DNA from: JAJVID01 sp035275345
GTDB taxonomy: Bacteria; Acidobacteriota; Blastocatellia; RBC074
DNA length: 30,294 bases
Direction: 5' to 3'
NCBI GenBank assembly: GCA_035275345.1
Contig: DATEMY010000658.1
Location: 1 to 30,294 of the forward strand
Shown here: positions 8,284 through 16,457 of the stretch, piece by piece
How the letters are laid out: each line of letters opens with the position of its first letter
How positions within the stretch are numbered: the stretch's first letter is position 1
Notes under the pieces: model-generated
Databases searched by the model: none
What the model was told of the DNA's origin: nothing
What the model saw: the letters and a program-made list of their open reading frames with translations, nothing else
Position numbers and translations under genes: made by a program

Positions 8284-9117
8284 CTATCTCCCAGTCTCCC
8301 AGTCTCCCAGTCCCCCAGTCTCCCTGTCTTGGGCCCGCTGCCTGGCCGCCTCAAACAAGACGACGGCGGCTGCGGCGGCCACGTTCAACGATTCTACCGG
8401 GGCGCGCAACGGAATACGTAATCGTTCATCGCTGCGTTCCAACAACTCCCGCCGGACGCCACTCGCCTCGGCGCCAAAGATGACCATAGTTGGCCGACGC
8501 CAATTATAATCGTTATATATCGTCTCGCCGCCCGCCGCCGTCGCCACGACGCTCAATTTAGCGGCGCGAATCCAGATGAGCAGTTCCTCGCTTTCGACGC
8601 CGGTCACGACAGGCAATCGGAAGGCCGATCCCATCGAGCTTCGCAGAGTCTTCGGCGAGAAGGCGTCGACCGAGCCTTTCGTCGCCACGACGCCGCTTGC
8701 CCCGGCCGCTTCAGCTGTTCTGACGATCGTTCCGAAATTGCCCGGATCCCGCGCCGTGTCGAGGCAGACGATCAGCGGCGCGACGCCGTCCCGCGCCGTC
8801 AGAGTCTGATCAAGACCGGAGTGAGGTCTTTCCGCAATCGCAATCAGCCCCTGGGCGCTGACAGTGTCGCTGACGCCTTCGAGCGCGGCGATAGTCACCG
8901 GAAAAAGAGGGCATCCCCGTCTCTCAATCTCGGCGATGATTTTTTTAGTCCGCTGGGTCGGATCAGGCGAGTGAAAACAGGCTGTCATCTTCAAACTCGA
9001 TTGCAAGCATTCCTCAATCAAACGTTCCCCCTCGACAAAGATCAAGCCGGGCGCGCGTCCGTCGCGGACGCGCCGGGCATGCTTCAGGCGTTCATTGGAG
9101 GAACTGGTAATGACCAT
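8284..9117 (-). CDS. TrmH/SpoU family RNA 2'-O-methyltransferase
   Basis: I start it at the ATG at 9117 (M-V-I-T-S-S-S-N-E-R), giving 277 residues; a TTG at 9156 is possible but lacks support. An N-terminal substrate-binding domain (F-V-E-G-E-R-L-I-E-E) is followed by the SPOUT knot with its three motifs: D-P-G-N-F-G-T-I-V-R-T-A-E-A-A-G, I-F-G-A-E-A-S-G, and the C-terminal I-P-L...S-L-N-V-A-A-A. These bind S-adenosylmethionine and methylate a ribose 2'-OH in rRNA or tRNA; the target nucleotide is not predictable. The last dozen residues (E-T-G-G-L-G-D-W-E-T-G-R) are encoded by an 8-nt tandem repeat and are not part of the family. It heads the minus-strand group with the FHA and penicillin-binding genes, 91 nt away. 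Confidence 0.88.
   Translation of the reverse strand: MVITSSSNERLKHARRVRDGRAPGLIFVEGERLIEECLQSSLKMTACFHSPDPTQRTKKIIAEIERRGCPLFPVTIAALEGVSDTVSAQGLIAIAERPHSGLDQTLTARDGVAPLIVCLDTARDPGNFGTIVRTAEAAGASGVVATKGSVDAFSPKTLRSSMGSAFRLPVVTGVESEELLIWIRAAKLSVVATAAGGETIYNDYNWRRPTMVIFGAEASGVRRELLERSDERLRIPLRAPVESLNVAAAAAVVLFEAARQRAQDRETGGLGDWETGR
8287..8326. repeat. 8-nt tandem array running into a gene end
   Basis: Five copies of TCTCCCAG (8287-8294, 8295-8302, 8303-8310, 8311-8318 as TCCCCCAG, 8319-8326 as TCTCCCTG). It overlaps the last codons of the RNA methyltransferase gene on the minus strand and so encodes that protein's C-terminal tail. Confidence 0.95.
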
Positions 9118-9372
9118 GGCGTAGATCAGATTACGAAGAGCGGTATTAATTGGCAAGGCGGAGAATTTAATTGGTCCGTCTCATCCGTAAAAAAACGCGG
9201 CTACTTTATTTACCGGCGCGCGTTGCTTTGATTTAGTGAGTCGACACTTTCAATGTTAGTTGAGTTTGGCTAGTATTAGCTGGCGCGCCGCGGATCGGGG
9301 CGCGCCTTTGACGAATTCCCGGGTTGCCGGAATGGATTTTCACCTTTTTTATGCGTTTAGGAGGGGCACGCA
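9118..9372. other. Divergent intergenic region with GGCGCGCC hairpin
   Basis: Spacer between the divergent methyltransferase and protease genes. GGCGCGCC occurs at 9282-9289 and 9299-9306 around a 9-nt loop and can form a strong 8-bp stem followed by TTT. Upstream of it, TTCAAT at 9249-9254 and TAGTAT at 9271-9276 (16-nt spacer) are a weak plus-strand promoter candidate. The hairpin would then fall in the protease leader. Confidence 0.4.
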
Positions 9373-11016
<1,644 letters not shown>

Positions 11017-11178
11017 GCTCCGATATGTGTTGGACGGCGAGAGGGAATGCAAAAAATGTCTGCTGAAGTCACAGTAGGTTTGCCGAAAATTGTATACAAG
11101 CGGGTAGCCTGGTTGGCGCAGTTGATGTGTTGAGATGCGCCTCAGGCGTGGCTGAAGTGGTAGGCCTACTACGAAAGT
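11017..11178. other. Left edge of the AT-rich island, non-coding
   Basis: No gene seen. Base composition falls here from GC-rich to AT-rich. Bases 11139-11173 resemble the D-arm half of a leucine tRNA (G-T-G-G-C-T-G-A-A-G-T-G-G-T-A-G-G-C), but no anticodon arm, variable arm or T-arm follows, so it is at most a fragment. Confidence 0.3.
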
Positions 11179-11832
11179 TTATCTATTACGGCGACTAAGA
11201 TGCGCGACCCTGGATATTACTTCATCAATTTCGCGTCCCGTTAGCTCCCCACGATGTACCCAATCGACGGTCCCTAGTGGGGAAATAAGCATGATTTGAG
11301 GAATAGCAACTACTCGATACGCACGTTGCACAGCCATGCTCGGCATAGCTATTGTATCAAAGTTCCAATTGTCATTTCTAAGGACATTTAGTGCTTCTGA
11401 TCCATCAAGGGCGATGCCAATCGGTATGGCGCCAGCAACTTTAGCTTTTGCCGCGATGTGATTCCAATTTGATAATTGCTTCACACAAGAACCGCAACGC
11501 GAAGAAAAAATGAAGAAAAGATAGGTCGATGAGTTATCATAGCTTATTTTGACGAACTGCTGTTGTAAGTTAATGGTATCAAAAGAAGGGACAATGTCGT
11601 CTACCTGTAAGGCTGGTGTGCCGGACAAGCCTGGCCAATTCTCAAACTTACTTTCTGCAAGCATTTTATTATATACGCTTAGCTTGTTATTCTCTCTATA
11701 TAACACGCCTATAAATACTAGAGCAATGAACACTGCACACGTCAGAATGATGTTGGGCATGCCAAATGTTCGTATGACTTCACGAAGGCTAGCGTGAATT
11801 CGGGTCTTTTTTTTTGTTGACTCCAGAGGCAT
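11179..11832 (-). CDS. Membrane-anchored thioredoxin-like (TlpA/ResA-type) protein
   Basis: About 217 residues from the ATG at 11832; a TTG at 11862 would add ten. A basic N-terminus is followed by one membrane helix (about 26-46), so the rest faces the periplasm. There is a thioredoxin-like fold: F-F-I-F-S-S-R-C-G-S-C-V-K-Q-L holds the CxxC active site (C-G-S-C), and A-I-P-Q-I-M-L-I-S holds the cis-proline turn. It should make, break or shuffle disulfides, or tether a redox partner. C-G-S-C is an unusual dipeptide for TlpA (often C-P-P-C or C-x-P-C). The gene is AT-richer than its neighbours and lies in an island with a small secreted Cys-rich peptide gene on the same strand about 590 bp upstream, a plausible substrate. 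Confidence 0.8.
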   Translation of the reverse strand: MPLESTKKKTRIHASLREVIRTFGMPNIILTCAVFIALVFIGVLYRENNKLSVYNKMLAESKFENWPGLSGTPALQVDDIVPSFDTINLQQQFVKISYDNSSTYLFFIFSSRCGSCVKQLSNWNHIAAKAKVAGAIPIGIALDGSEALNVLRNDNWNFDTIAMPSMAVQRAYRVVAIPQIMLISPLGTVDWVHRGELTGREIDEVISRVAHLSRRNR

Positions 11833-11957
11833 GGGACAACCTGAGAACGAATCAGTACGCAATTCCTACTGATCGGATAATATCTCTTCAACCCAATAAT
11901 AAAATGTGCGCTCTTTTTTTATGCATTTCCCCTTGGGAAGAGCCAGCTCTAAAATAG

Positions 11958-11993
11958 ATGGTGATCAACCCAAATACATGGTGATCAACCCAA
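11958..11993. promoter_or_regulatory. Paired 16-bp direct repeats, operator-like
   Basis: ATGGTGATCAACCCAA occurs at 11958-11973 and again at 11978-11993, a period of exactly 20 bp (about two helical turns). The core GGTGATCAACC is nearly palindromic around TGATCA. A strong AAGGAGG follows 7 nt later. The layout fits tandem binding sites for a dimeric regulator. Confidence 0.5.
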
Positions 11994-12013
11994 CTTTCTT
12001 AAGGAGGTTTCCG

Positions 12014-12131
12014 ATGGATCGAGACCGTTGTACCATCAAGCATTTATTATTTAGTAGCGGAGCAGTGCCTACAAATTGCCAGAGGCGAACGGATCAGGTA
12101 CGGCAGCTTTGATCCTGAACTGACTGATTGA
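12014..12131 (+). pseudogene. Frameshifted small ORF, family unknown
   Basis: ATG 12014 has an excellent AAGGAGG at 12001-12007 with 6-nt spacing and begins M-D-R-D. Within about 12 bases the more protein-like reading moves to the +1 frame and continues (V-V-P-S-S-I-Y-Y-L-V-A-E-Q-C-L...G-S-F-D-P-E-L-T-D) to a TGA at 12129-12131. That frame has no start codon of its own. Removing one base near 12026 would join the parts into a peptide of about 38 residues. So it is either a recently broken gene or a sequencing slip. The uninterrupted original frame stops at 12112. Confidence 0.35.
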
Positions 12132-12141
12132 GGAAATGATC

Positions 12142-12264
12142 ATGATGGAAATTTGCGGCGAATATCTCGAACAGCTTATGGATCGCGACCTGTTCGATTA
12201 CTTACACGCTCACTACTGCCACTTCTTCCCGCGCTTCCGCGACTGCACATGGTGTGTGCGCTAA
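12142..12264 (+). CDS. Possible 40-residue protein, unknown
   Basis: ATG ATG at 12142 with GAGGA at 12130-12134, 7 nt upstream, overlapping the TGA of the preceding fragment, as in translationally coupled genes. The peptide contains four Cys, several aromatic and acidic residues (M-D-R-D-L-F-D-Y-L-H-A-H-Y) and ends C-T-W-C-V-R. Bases 12178-12190 repeat, with one change, the ATGGATCG-GACC at 12014-12026. I recognise no family. It may be real, or part of a decayed gene together with the fragment before it. Confidence 0.3.
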   Translation: MMEICGEYLEQLMDRDLFDYLHAHYCHFFPRFRDCTWCVR

Positions 12265-12425
12265 GTCACGGACTTATAGCAAATCAATGTGGCGATCCTA
12301 AATTGGGTGAAGGTCAATATTCCGCCGCGCTCGAATGAAGGGATCGTGACATCCCCAGCCTCTTCAGTTGACGTATGTATATATATGTGACGTATATGTA
12401 TAACGTTACTGACGGACCATTATGG

Positions 12426-12638
12426 TCATTCAGTAATGATCTGACACCATTCAAGCTTACAGGAGCCATTTTTCCAAACACCATCTACGTCTCCAGATGG
12501 AAGTTCAACAGTGCAATTACACTCAGGTACATTTGCTCTTGCCGGGGCTATAAACACTGAAAAAACACCTAATGCCATCGCTACCATTAAGCACACCACA
12601 GAGATAAACAATTTGATCCTCTTGATACTCATGTTCAT
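12426..12638 (-). CDS. Small secreted cysteine-rich peptide
   Basis: A 70-residue precursor. It has a basic N-terminus (M-N-M-S-I-K-R-I-K), a long hydrophobic core, and a likely signal peptidase site at A-P-A-R-A. The mature part would be about 36 residues: N-V-P-E-C-N-C-T-V-E-L-P-S-G, then W-K-N-G-S-C-K-L-E-W-C and a short acidic tail, with four Cys. AAGGAG about 7 nt before the ATG supports real translation. I do not know the family. The four Cys could form two disulfides or bind a metal. The thioredoxin-like gene downstream on the same strand is the obvious candidate partner. Composition is AT-rich like the rest of the island. Confidence 0.65.
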   Translation of the reverse strand: MNMSIKRIKLFISVVCLMVAMALGVFSVFIAPARANVPECNCTVELPSGDVDGVWKNGSCKLEWCQIITE

Positions 12639-12724
12639 GACTTCTCTCCTTTTTGGTTATGGTGTTGAAATAAATGTGCTTTTCAGCCTTAATCCCACAT
12701 TTACAAGGCCGCTACTTTATCTTG

Positions 12725-12757
12725 GCTGTATACAGCTATTACCTGTATAAATTACAG
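12725..12757. promoter_or_regulatory. Two CTGTA/TACAG palindromes, operator-like
   Basis: GCTGTATACAGC at 12725-12736 is a perfect 12-bp palindrome. CTGTATAAATTACAG at 12743-12757 has the same half-sites (CTGTA and TACAG) with a 5-nt centre. Both lie about 90-120 bp upstream of the small Cys-rich peptide gene. They resemble binding sites of a dimeric repressor, but do not match the CTG-N10-CAG spacing of E. coli LexA. Confidence 0.4.
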
Positions 12758-12784
12758 ATGCCCACCTTGCCAAACAGATGCCCA
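12754..12784. repeat. 11-bp direct repeat, 20-bp period
   Basis: ACAGATGCCCA at 12754-12764 and 12774-12784, again exactly 20 bp apart, partly overlapping the second palindrome. The rest of 12639-13004 contains no gene that I can support. Confidence 0.5.
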
Positions 12785-13004
12785 AGTCCAAGACATAATC
12801 ACTGTAAAGCAATTGCCCTGTACTCTGTCTCTGGGAAAAAAACTCGAACCGCTTTAAACTGATCGGAGGCGTCGATTACTCTAGATTAAGCCGTTTATTA
12901 ACGGCGGCAGTGAACCTAACGCAGGCATCGAGTTGTGTCAAGAGAAGTTCGCCATCAAACATATAGTTTCCTTATGTAATTTTTTCAACTATTGGCATCG
13001 GAAA

Positions 13005-13883
13005 ATGATATTGTTTTTTTGGAGCAAAAAAAATCTCGTCTGGCTTTGCGTCGCTGCGATTCCGGTCCTCTCCTTTGGCGCGGTCTGGGGCGCTGGAAGT
13101 TTTTTAAGCCACTCGGTCAATCGTTCAGTTGGCGCGTTACCGCGTTATCTGGAGGGTCGGCATGTCGAATTTGAGAGCGGCTCCGGATCGAAGCTCTCCG
13201 GATGGTTGATTCCCGGACACAACGGCGCGGGATCTGTCGTATTAATGCACGGTTTTCGAGGCGACCGGCGGCAGATGTTGGGACGCGCCACATTTCTGAA
13301 TCAGGCCGGGTACAGCGTTCTGCTTTTCGATTTTCAGGCGCATGGCGAGAGTCCCGGAAAAAGGATTACGATTGGCTATCTCGAAAGCCGCGACGCTCTG
13401 GCCGCCGTGGAGCTTATGAAAAGAGAATTTCCGGGCCGAAAGATAGGCGTCATCGGGCTTTCGATGGGAGGCGCGGCCGCGGCGCTGGCCTCGCCCGCGC
13501 TCGAGGTTGACGCTATGACGCTGGAAATGGTTTACCCGGACATCGAGCGAGCCACCGCGAACCGGATGGAGAGATATCTCGGCGGGTGGGCGCGCAGTTT
13601 GGCGCCGTTATTGATTATGCAATTGCCATTGCGCGAAGGAATAGACGCAGTCGCGTTGCGTCCTATTGATCGTGTCGGGGCGATCAAGGCTCCAAAACTT
13701 TTCATCGCGGGCGCGAAAGACCGGCATACTAAACTGGCCGAATCCCGCGAACTTTTCGCCGCCGCATGCGAGCCGAAGGAGCTTTGGGTGGTTGAAGAAG
13801 CGGCGCATGGTGATGTACACAACGTAGCGAAGGAAGAGTACGAAAGACGTATTCTGGATTTTTTTGAGAAGCGGTTGAGGTAA
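13005..13883 (+). CDS. Membrane-anchored alpha/beta hydrolase
   Basis: About 292 residues from ATG 13005; an in-frame TTG at 12933 would add 24 residues of poor composition, and no Shine-Dalgarno is convincing. One N-terminal membrane helix is followed by an alpha/beta hydrolase fold of the serine aminopeptidase/lysophospholipase-like type: M-H-G-F-R-G (oxyanion region), D-F-Q-A-H-G-E-S, nucleophile elbow G-L-S153-M-G-G, Asp239 in G-A-K-D, and His268 in A-A-H-G. The triad is complete, so an esterase, thioesterase or peptidase activity is expected at the membrane surface; the substrate is unknown. It marks the return to GC-rich sequence at the right border of the island and is followed 8 nt later by the next gene. 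Confidence 0.82.
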   Translation: MILFFWSKKNLVWLCVAAIPVLSFGAVWGAGSFLSHSVNRSVGALPRYLEGRHVEFESGSGSKLSGWLIPGHNGAGSVVLMHGFRGDRRQMLGRATFLNQAGYSVLLFDFQAHGESPGKRITIGYLESRDALAAVELMKREFPGRKIGVIGLSMGGAAAALASPALEVDAMTLEMVYPDIERATANRMERYLGGWARSLAPLLIMQLPLREGIDAVALRPIDRVGAIKAPKLFIAGAKDRHTKLAESRELFAAACEPKELWVVEEAAHGDVHNVAKEEYERRILDFFEKRLR

Positions 13884-13891
13884 CAGATTTG

Positions 13892-15733
13892 ATGATTTTC
13901 CGTTTGTTCCGAATCTTTCCGCGGAATCCGCGTTCTCCTGACGCTATTGATGAGTCGCGCTCGAAGCGAATGTCTATGTTCCGGTTTTCACGCAAACGAT
14001 TGATCCTCGCATTACTCATCGTCCTGTCGGTCGCGGTTGGGGTGTGGATCTACGCGGGTCGTCCGAAACCCGTCGTCATTGCGTCTTATGTGCCGGAAAC
14101 CGCGCTCGGTTATCTTGAAGTCAACGACTGGCCCGGATTGGTGGACAACCTGACCTCGACGAAAGCCTGGCGCGAACTCGCGCCCGCTCATGGAGTCCCC
14201 GAAGAACTGAATTACTTCGGGAAGCTCGGGCGATGGAATTGGATTGCGTGGCTGACCGGCGGGGGAGAAACGGCGATGCTCGCCCGCTCGCAATTCGCGT
14301 TAGTGATCACCGGGCTGGAAGTCCGGGGGGAACAGGTGAAGCCGCGGATGGCGTTGATCGCCGAGACGCATAGCGACGCGGATTCCCTTCGCGAAGTCGC
14401 CGAGAAGAGGTTGACACAGTTGGCTGAGACCGCCTTCGGGCGGTTCGCCAAACAGAATGATGAATACGCCGGAGTCCCGATCTCGACCTGGCGCGCCGCC
14501 GATTCGGAGAAACAACTTCTGTCGGCGCAGATCGAAGGCGAACTGATTTTGGCCAACCATCCCGACCCGCTGCGCGATTGCATCGACGCGCGGCTCGGGC
14601 GCTCGCCTTCAATGGCCAACAACTTCCACTTGCGAAACTCGCGCCCGCTGGTCGAACCGGGCGGAGGCGATAGCGCGATCTTCGGTTTTATCACCGGCGA
14701 GGGCGTGAAGCGACTGCTGCGGTTCTGGGCTTTTCTGATCTCGGGCGACACTCTGAGCAAGGCCGCGCTGGCCGGGGCGATGGGCGATGTCTTCACCGAT
14801 TTCTCATCGCGCGCGACCGAGGGCATAGCTTATGGCGCGAGTTTCGAAGGCGACGGAGTCATCGATCGCTACACGCTGCTCTTCAAACCAGACCTCGCCG
14901 ACGCGCTCAGGGCGGCCGTCAAACCGGCCCGGCGAAATGAGCCGAACGCGAGCCCGCGACGCGTCCTGGACCTAATCCCGGCGGAGGCCAGGGACGTGAC
15001 GCTGATCGGCGTTGAAAACCCGGTTAAGGCGCTGGACGGGGTCGAGGCCGTGATCTCGTCGCGAGTCGGCGCGGCGCAGAGCTTTTTACTCCATCAGTTC
15101 ATCATCGGCGCGCGCGACATTTTCCTGGGGATAAAAGAGAGCGACAAGACTGACGGCGTGATTGGCGACGAGATCGCGAACTTCAATTCGACGGGAGAAT
15201 CGAAAGACCGCGTCTGGCTGATCGCGCAACGCAATGAAGCTTTCATCACGACGCTGATTGAACGCGTCTTTACGGCGCGAGGCGCGAAGCTTTCGCGCGA
15301 AAAGTACAAGGACCGTGAGATCATCAGGTCGAGCGAGGAACGTCGTGGCGCGGCGGTCATCGTCGGAGATTTTCTCGCGCTCGGCAGGAGAGAGCGCCTG
15401 AAGCAGTTGATCGATTCGTATCAGGACGGGCGGAGTTTCAAGAACTCGCCGCAATTCGCCGCCGCGAACATTATTTCGCGGCCGGCGACCGTCGAGAGCT
15501 TCAGTTCGGTGAAGGAAGAGAGCGGCGAGATGCTGTCCACCATCGCGCGTTGGATGGCGAGGGAGGCCATCCCGTCGAAATCGGAGGCGTTGGACCGGCT
15601 GCCGCTGGCGGCGAGCGCGACCGCAATTAATGATCGCGGCGTTTACGTCGAAGCGCATTCGCCGTTCGGCAACTTCCCATTTTTCGTTTCGCTGGCCGAC
15701 GGTTCGGTGAAAGGTCGGCCTGAGAGGGAATAA
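13892..15733 (+). CDS. Membrane-anchored protein of unknown function (DUF3352-like)
   Basis: About 613 residues. ATG 13892 is used; ATG 13970 (M-S-M-F-R-F) just before the membrane helix is an equally possible start. One N-terminal membrane helix (about residues 36-55) is followed by a large extracytoplasmic region beginning I-A-S-Y-V-P-E-T-A-L-G-Y-L-E-V-N-D. That opening, a protein that presents itself as a value-range or inhibitor-like repeat (S-Q-F-A-L-V-I-T-G-L-E-V), resembles DUF3352-type proteins of Acidobacteriota and Cyanobacteria, whose function is unknown. No catalytic motif is visible. It follows the hydrolase by 8 nt and precedes the ABC ATPase by 9 nt, so the three probably form one transcript. 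Confidence 0.7.
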   Translation: MIFRLFRIFPRNPRSPDAIDESRSKRMSMFRFSRKRLILALLIVLSVAVGVWIYAGRPKPVVIASYVPETALGYLEVNDWPGLVDNLTSTKAWRELAPAHGVPEELNYFGKLGRWNWIAWLTGGGETAMLARSQFALVITGLEVRGEQVKPRMALIAETHSDADSLREVAEKRLTQLAETAFGRFAKQNDEYAGVPISTWRAADSEKQLLSAQIEGELILANHPDPLRDCIDARLGRSPSMANNFHLRNSRPLVEPGGGDSAIFGFITGEGVKRLLRFWAFLISGDTLSKAALAGAMGDVFTDFSSRATEGIAYGASFEGDGVIDRYTLLFKPDLADALRAAVKPARRNEPNASPRRVLDLIPAEARDVTLIGVENPVKALDGVEAVISSRVGAAQSFLLHQFIIGARDIFLGIKESDKTDGVIGDEIANFNSTGESKDRVWLIAQRNEAFITTLIERVFTARGAKLSREKYKDREIIRSSEERRGAAVIVGDFLALGRRERLKQLIDSYQDGRSFKNSPQFAAANIISRPATVESFSSVKEESGEMLSTIARWMAREAIPSKSEALDRLPLAASATAINDRGVYVEAHSPFGNFPFFVSLADGSVKGRPERE

Positions 15734-15742
15734 GCGCTGACA

Positions 15743-16441
15743 TTGGAAAACCTGCGAAGAGACGAATCTGTCGTTTTGCGCGCAGTCAACCTGACCAAGA
15801 TCTTTTCGGGCCGCGCGGAAGAGATCGTCGTTTTTCGCGACCTCAACCTGGAGGTCGCCCGCGGCGAGATGATCGCCATCACGGGCGAGTCGGGGGCTGG
15901 CAAATCAACCTTGCTTCACCTGCTCGGAGGGCTGGATCGTCCGACCTCGGGAAGCATAAAAGTAGACGAGTTTGACATCGCAAAAAACGCTGAGCTAGAC
16001 TTGGCATGCTTTCGCAACCGTCGGATCGGATTCGTTTTTCAGTTTCATCACTTGCTCCCTGAATTCTCTGCGACAGAGAACGTGATGATGCCTTTATTGA
16101 TCGGCGGCGCGGCCAAAAGCGACGCTGCGAAACGGGCTGGCGTTCTTTTAAATCGCGTCGGATTGGATAGACGCGCTGACCACCGTCCTGGCGAGCTTTC
16201 GGGAGGCGAGCGGCAACGAGTCGCATTGGCCAGGGCTCTGGCTTATTCTCCTGCTTTGCTTTTGGCGGACGAGCCAACCGGAAATCTGGATCAGCGTACT
16301 GGAGATGAGGTTCACGCATTAATCAGGCAGTTGCAGAAAGAAGAGAGATTAACCGCTGTCATTGTCACTCACAACAAGAAATTGGCCGGCCTGTGCGACC
16401 GCGCTCTGCGACTAGAAGGCGGAACGCTCAGGACCTTTTGA
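15743..16441 (+). CDS. ABC transporter ATP-binding protein, LolD/MacB type
   Basis: A 232-residue ATPase. Walker A G-E-S-G-A-G-K-S (48-55), Q-loop Gln100, signature L-S-G-G-E (152-156), Walker B with A-D-E-P-T-G-N-L-D (175-183) and a switch His near V-T-H-N. The A-D-E-P-T-G-N-L-D and F-Q-F-H-H-L-L-P-E motifs place it in the LolD/MacB/FtsE group, which powers extraction of lipoproteins or other mechanotransmission at the inner membrane. TTG 15743 is the only start that keeps the whole domain, because the preceding gene's stop is in the same frame. No membrane subunit (LolC/E) is adjacent, so its partner must lie elsewhere. Confidence 0.87.
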   Translation: MENLRRDESVVLRAVNLTKIFSGRAEEIVVFRDLNLEVARGEMIAITGESGAGKSTLLHLLGGLDRPTSGSIKVDEFDIAKNAELDLACFRNRRIGFVFQFHHLLPEFSATENVMMPLLIGGAAKSDAAKRAGVLLNRVGLDRRADHRPGELSGGERQRVALARALAYSPALLLADEPTGNLDQRTGDEVHALIRQLQKEERLTAVIVTHNKKLAGLCDRALRLEGGTLRTF

Positions 16442-16457
16442 AGTTGGATTGTTTAAG

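Larger units (their letters stand above)
11863..12425. other. AT-rich gap with micro-ORFs and repeats
   Basis: No ordinary gene here. The gap holds a pair of 16-bp direct repeats (11958-11993), a strong Shine-Dalgarno and a frameshifted small ORF (12001-12131), a 40-residue ORF (12142-12264), and a further plus-strand stretch, about 12287-12387, that reads like protein from a GTG but has no known match. An AT-rich stretch at 12369-12409 carries TGACGTAT twice, 19 nt apart. Confidence 0.5.

Noticed and set aside
8209..8326. Tandem arrays looked at as a CRISPR array
   Set aside because: Units are 8-9 nt with no spacers and no cas genes nearby.
11101..11173. tRNA gene at the island border
   Set aside because: Only a D-arm-like part is visible; no anticodon, T-arm or CCA end could be folded.
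12743..12757. Possible SOS (LexA) box
   Set aside because: The spacing is CTG-N9-CAG rather than CTG-N10-CAG, and no SOS gene is adjacent.
12760..12862. Short plus-strand ORF beginning M-P-T-L-P-N-R-C
   Set aside because: No ribosome binding site, and it overlaps direct repeats; nothing supports translation.
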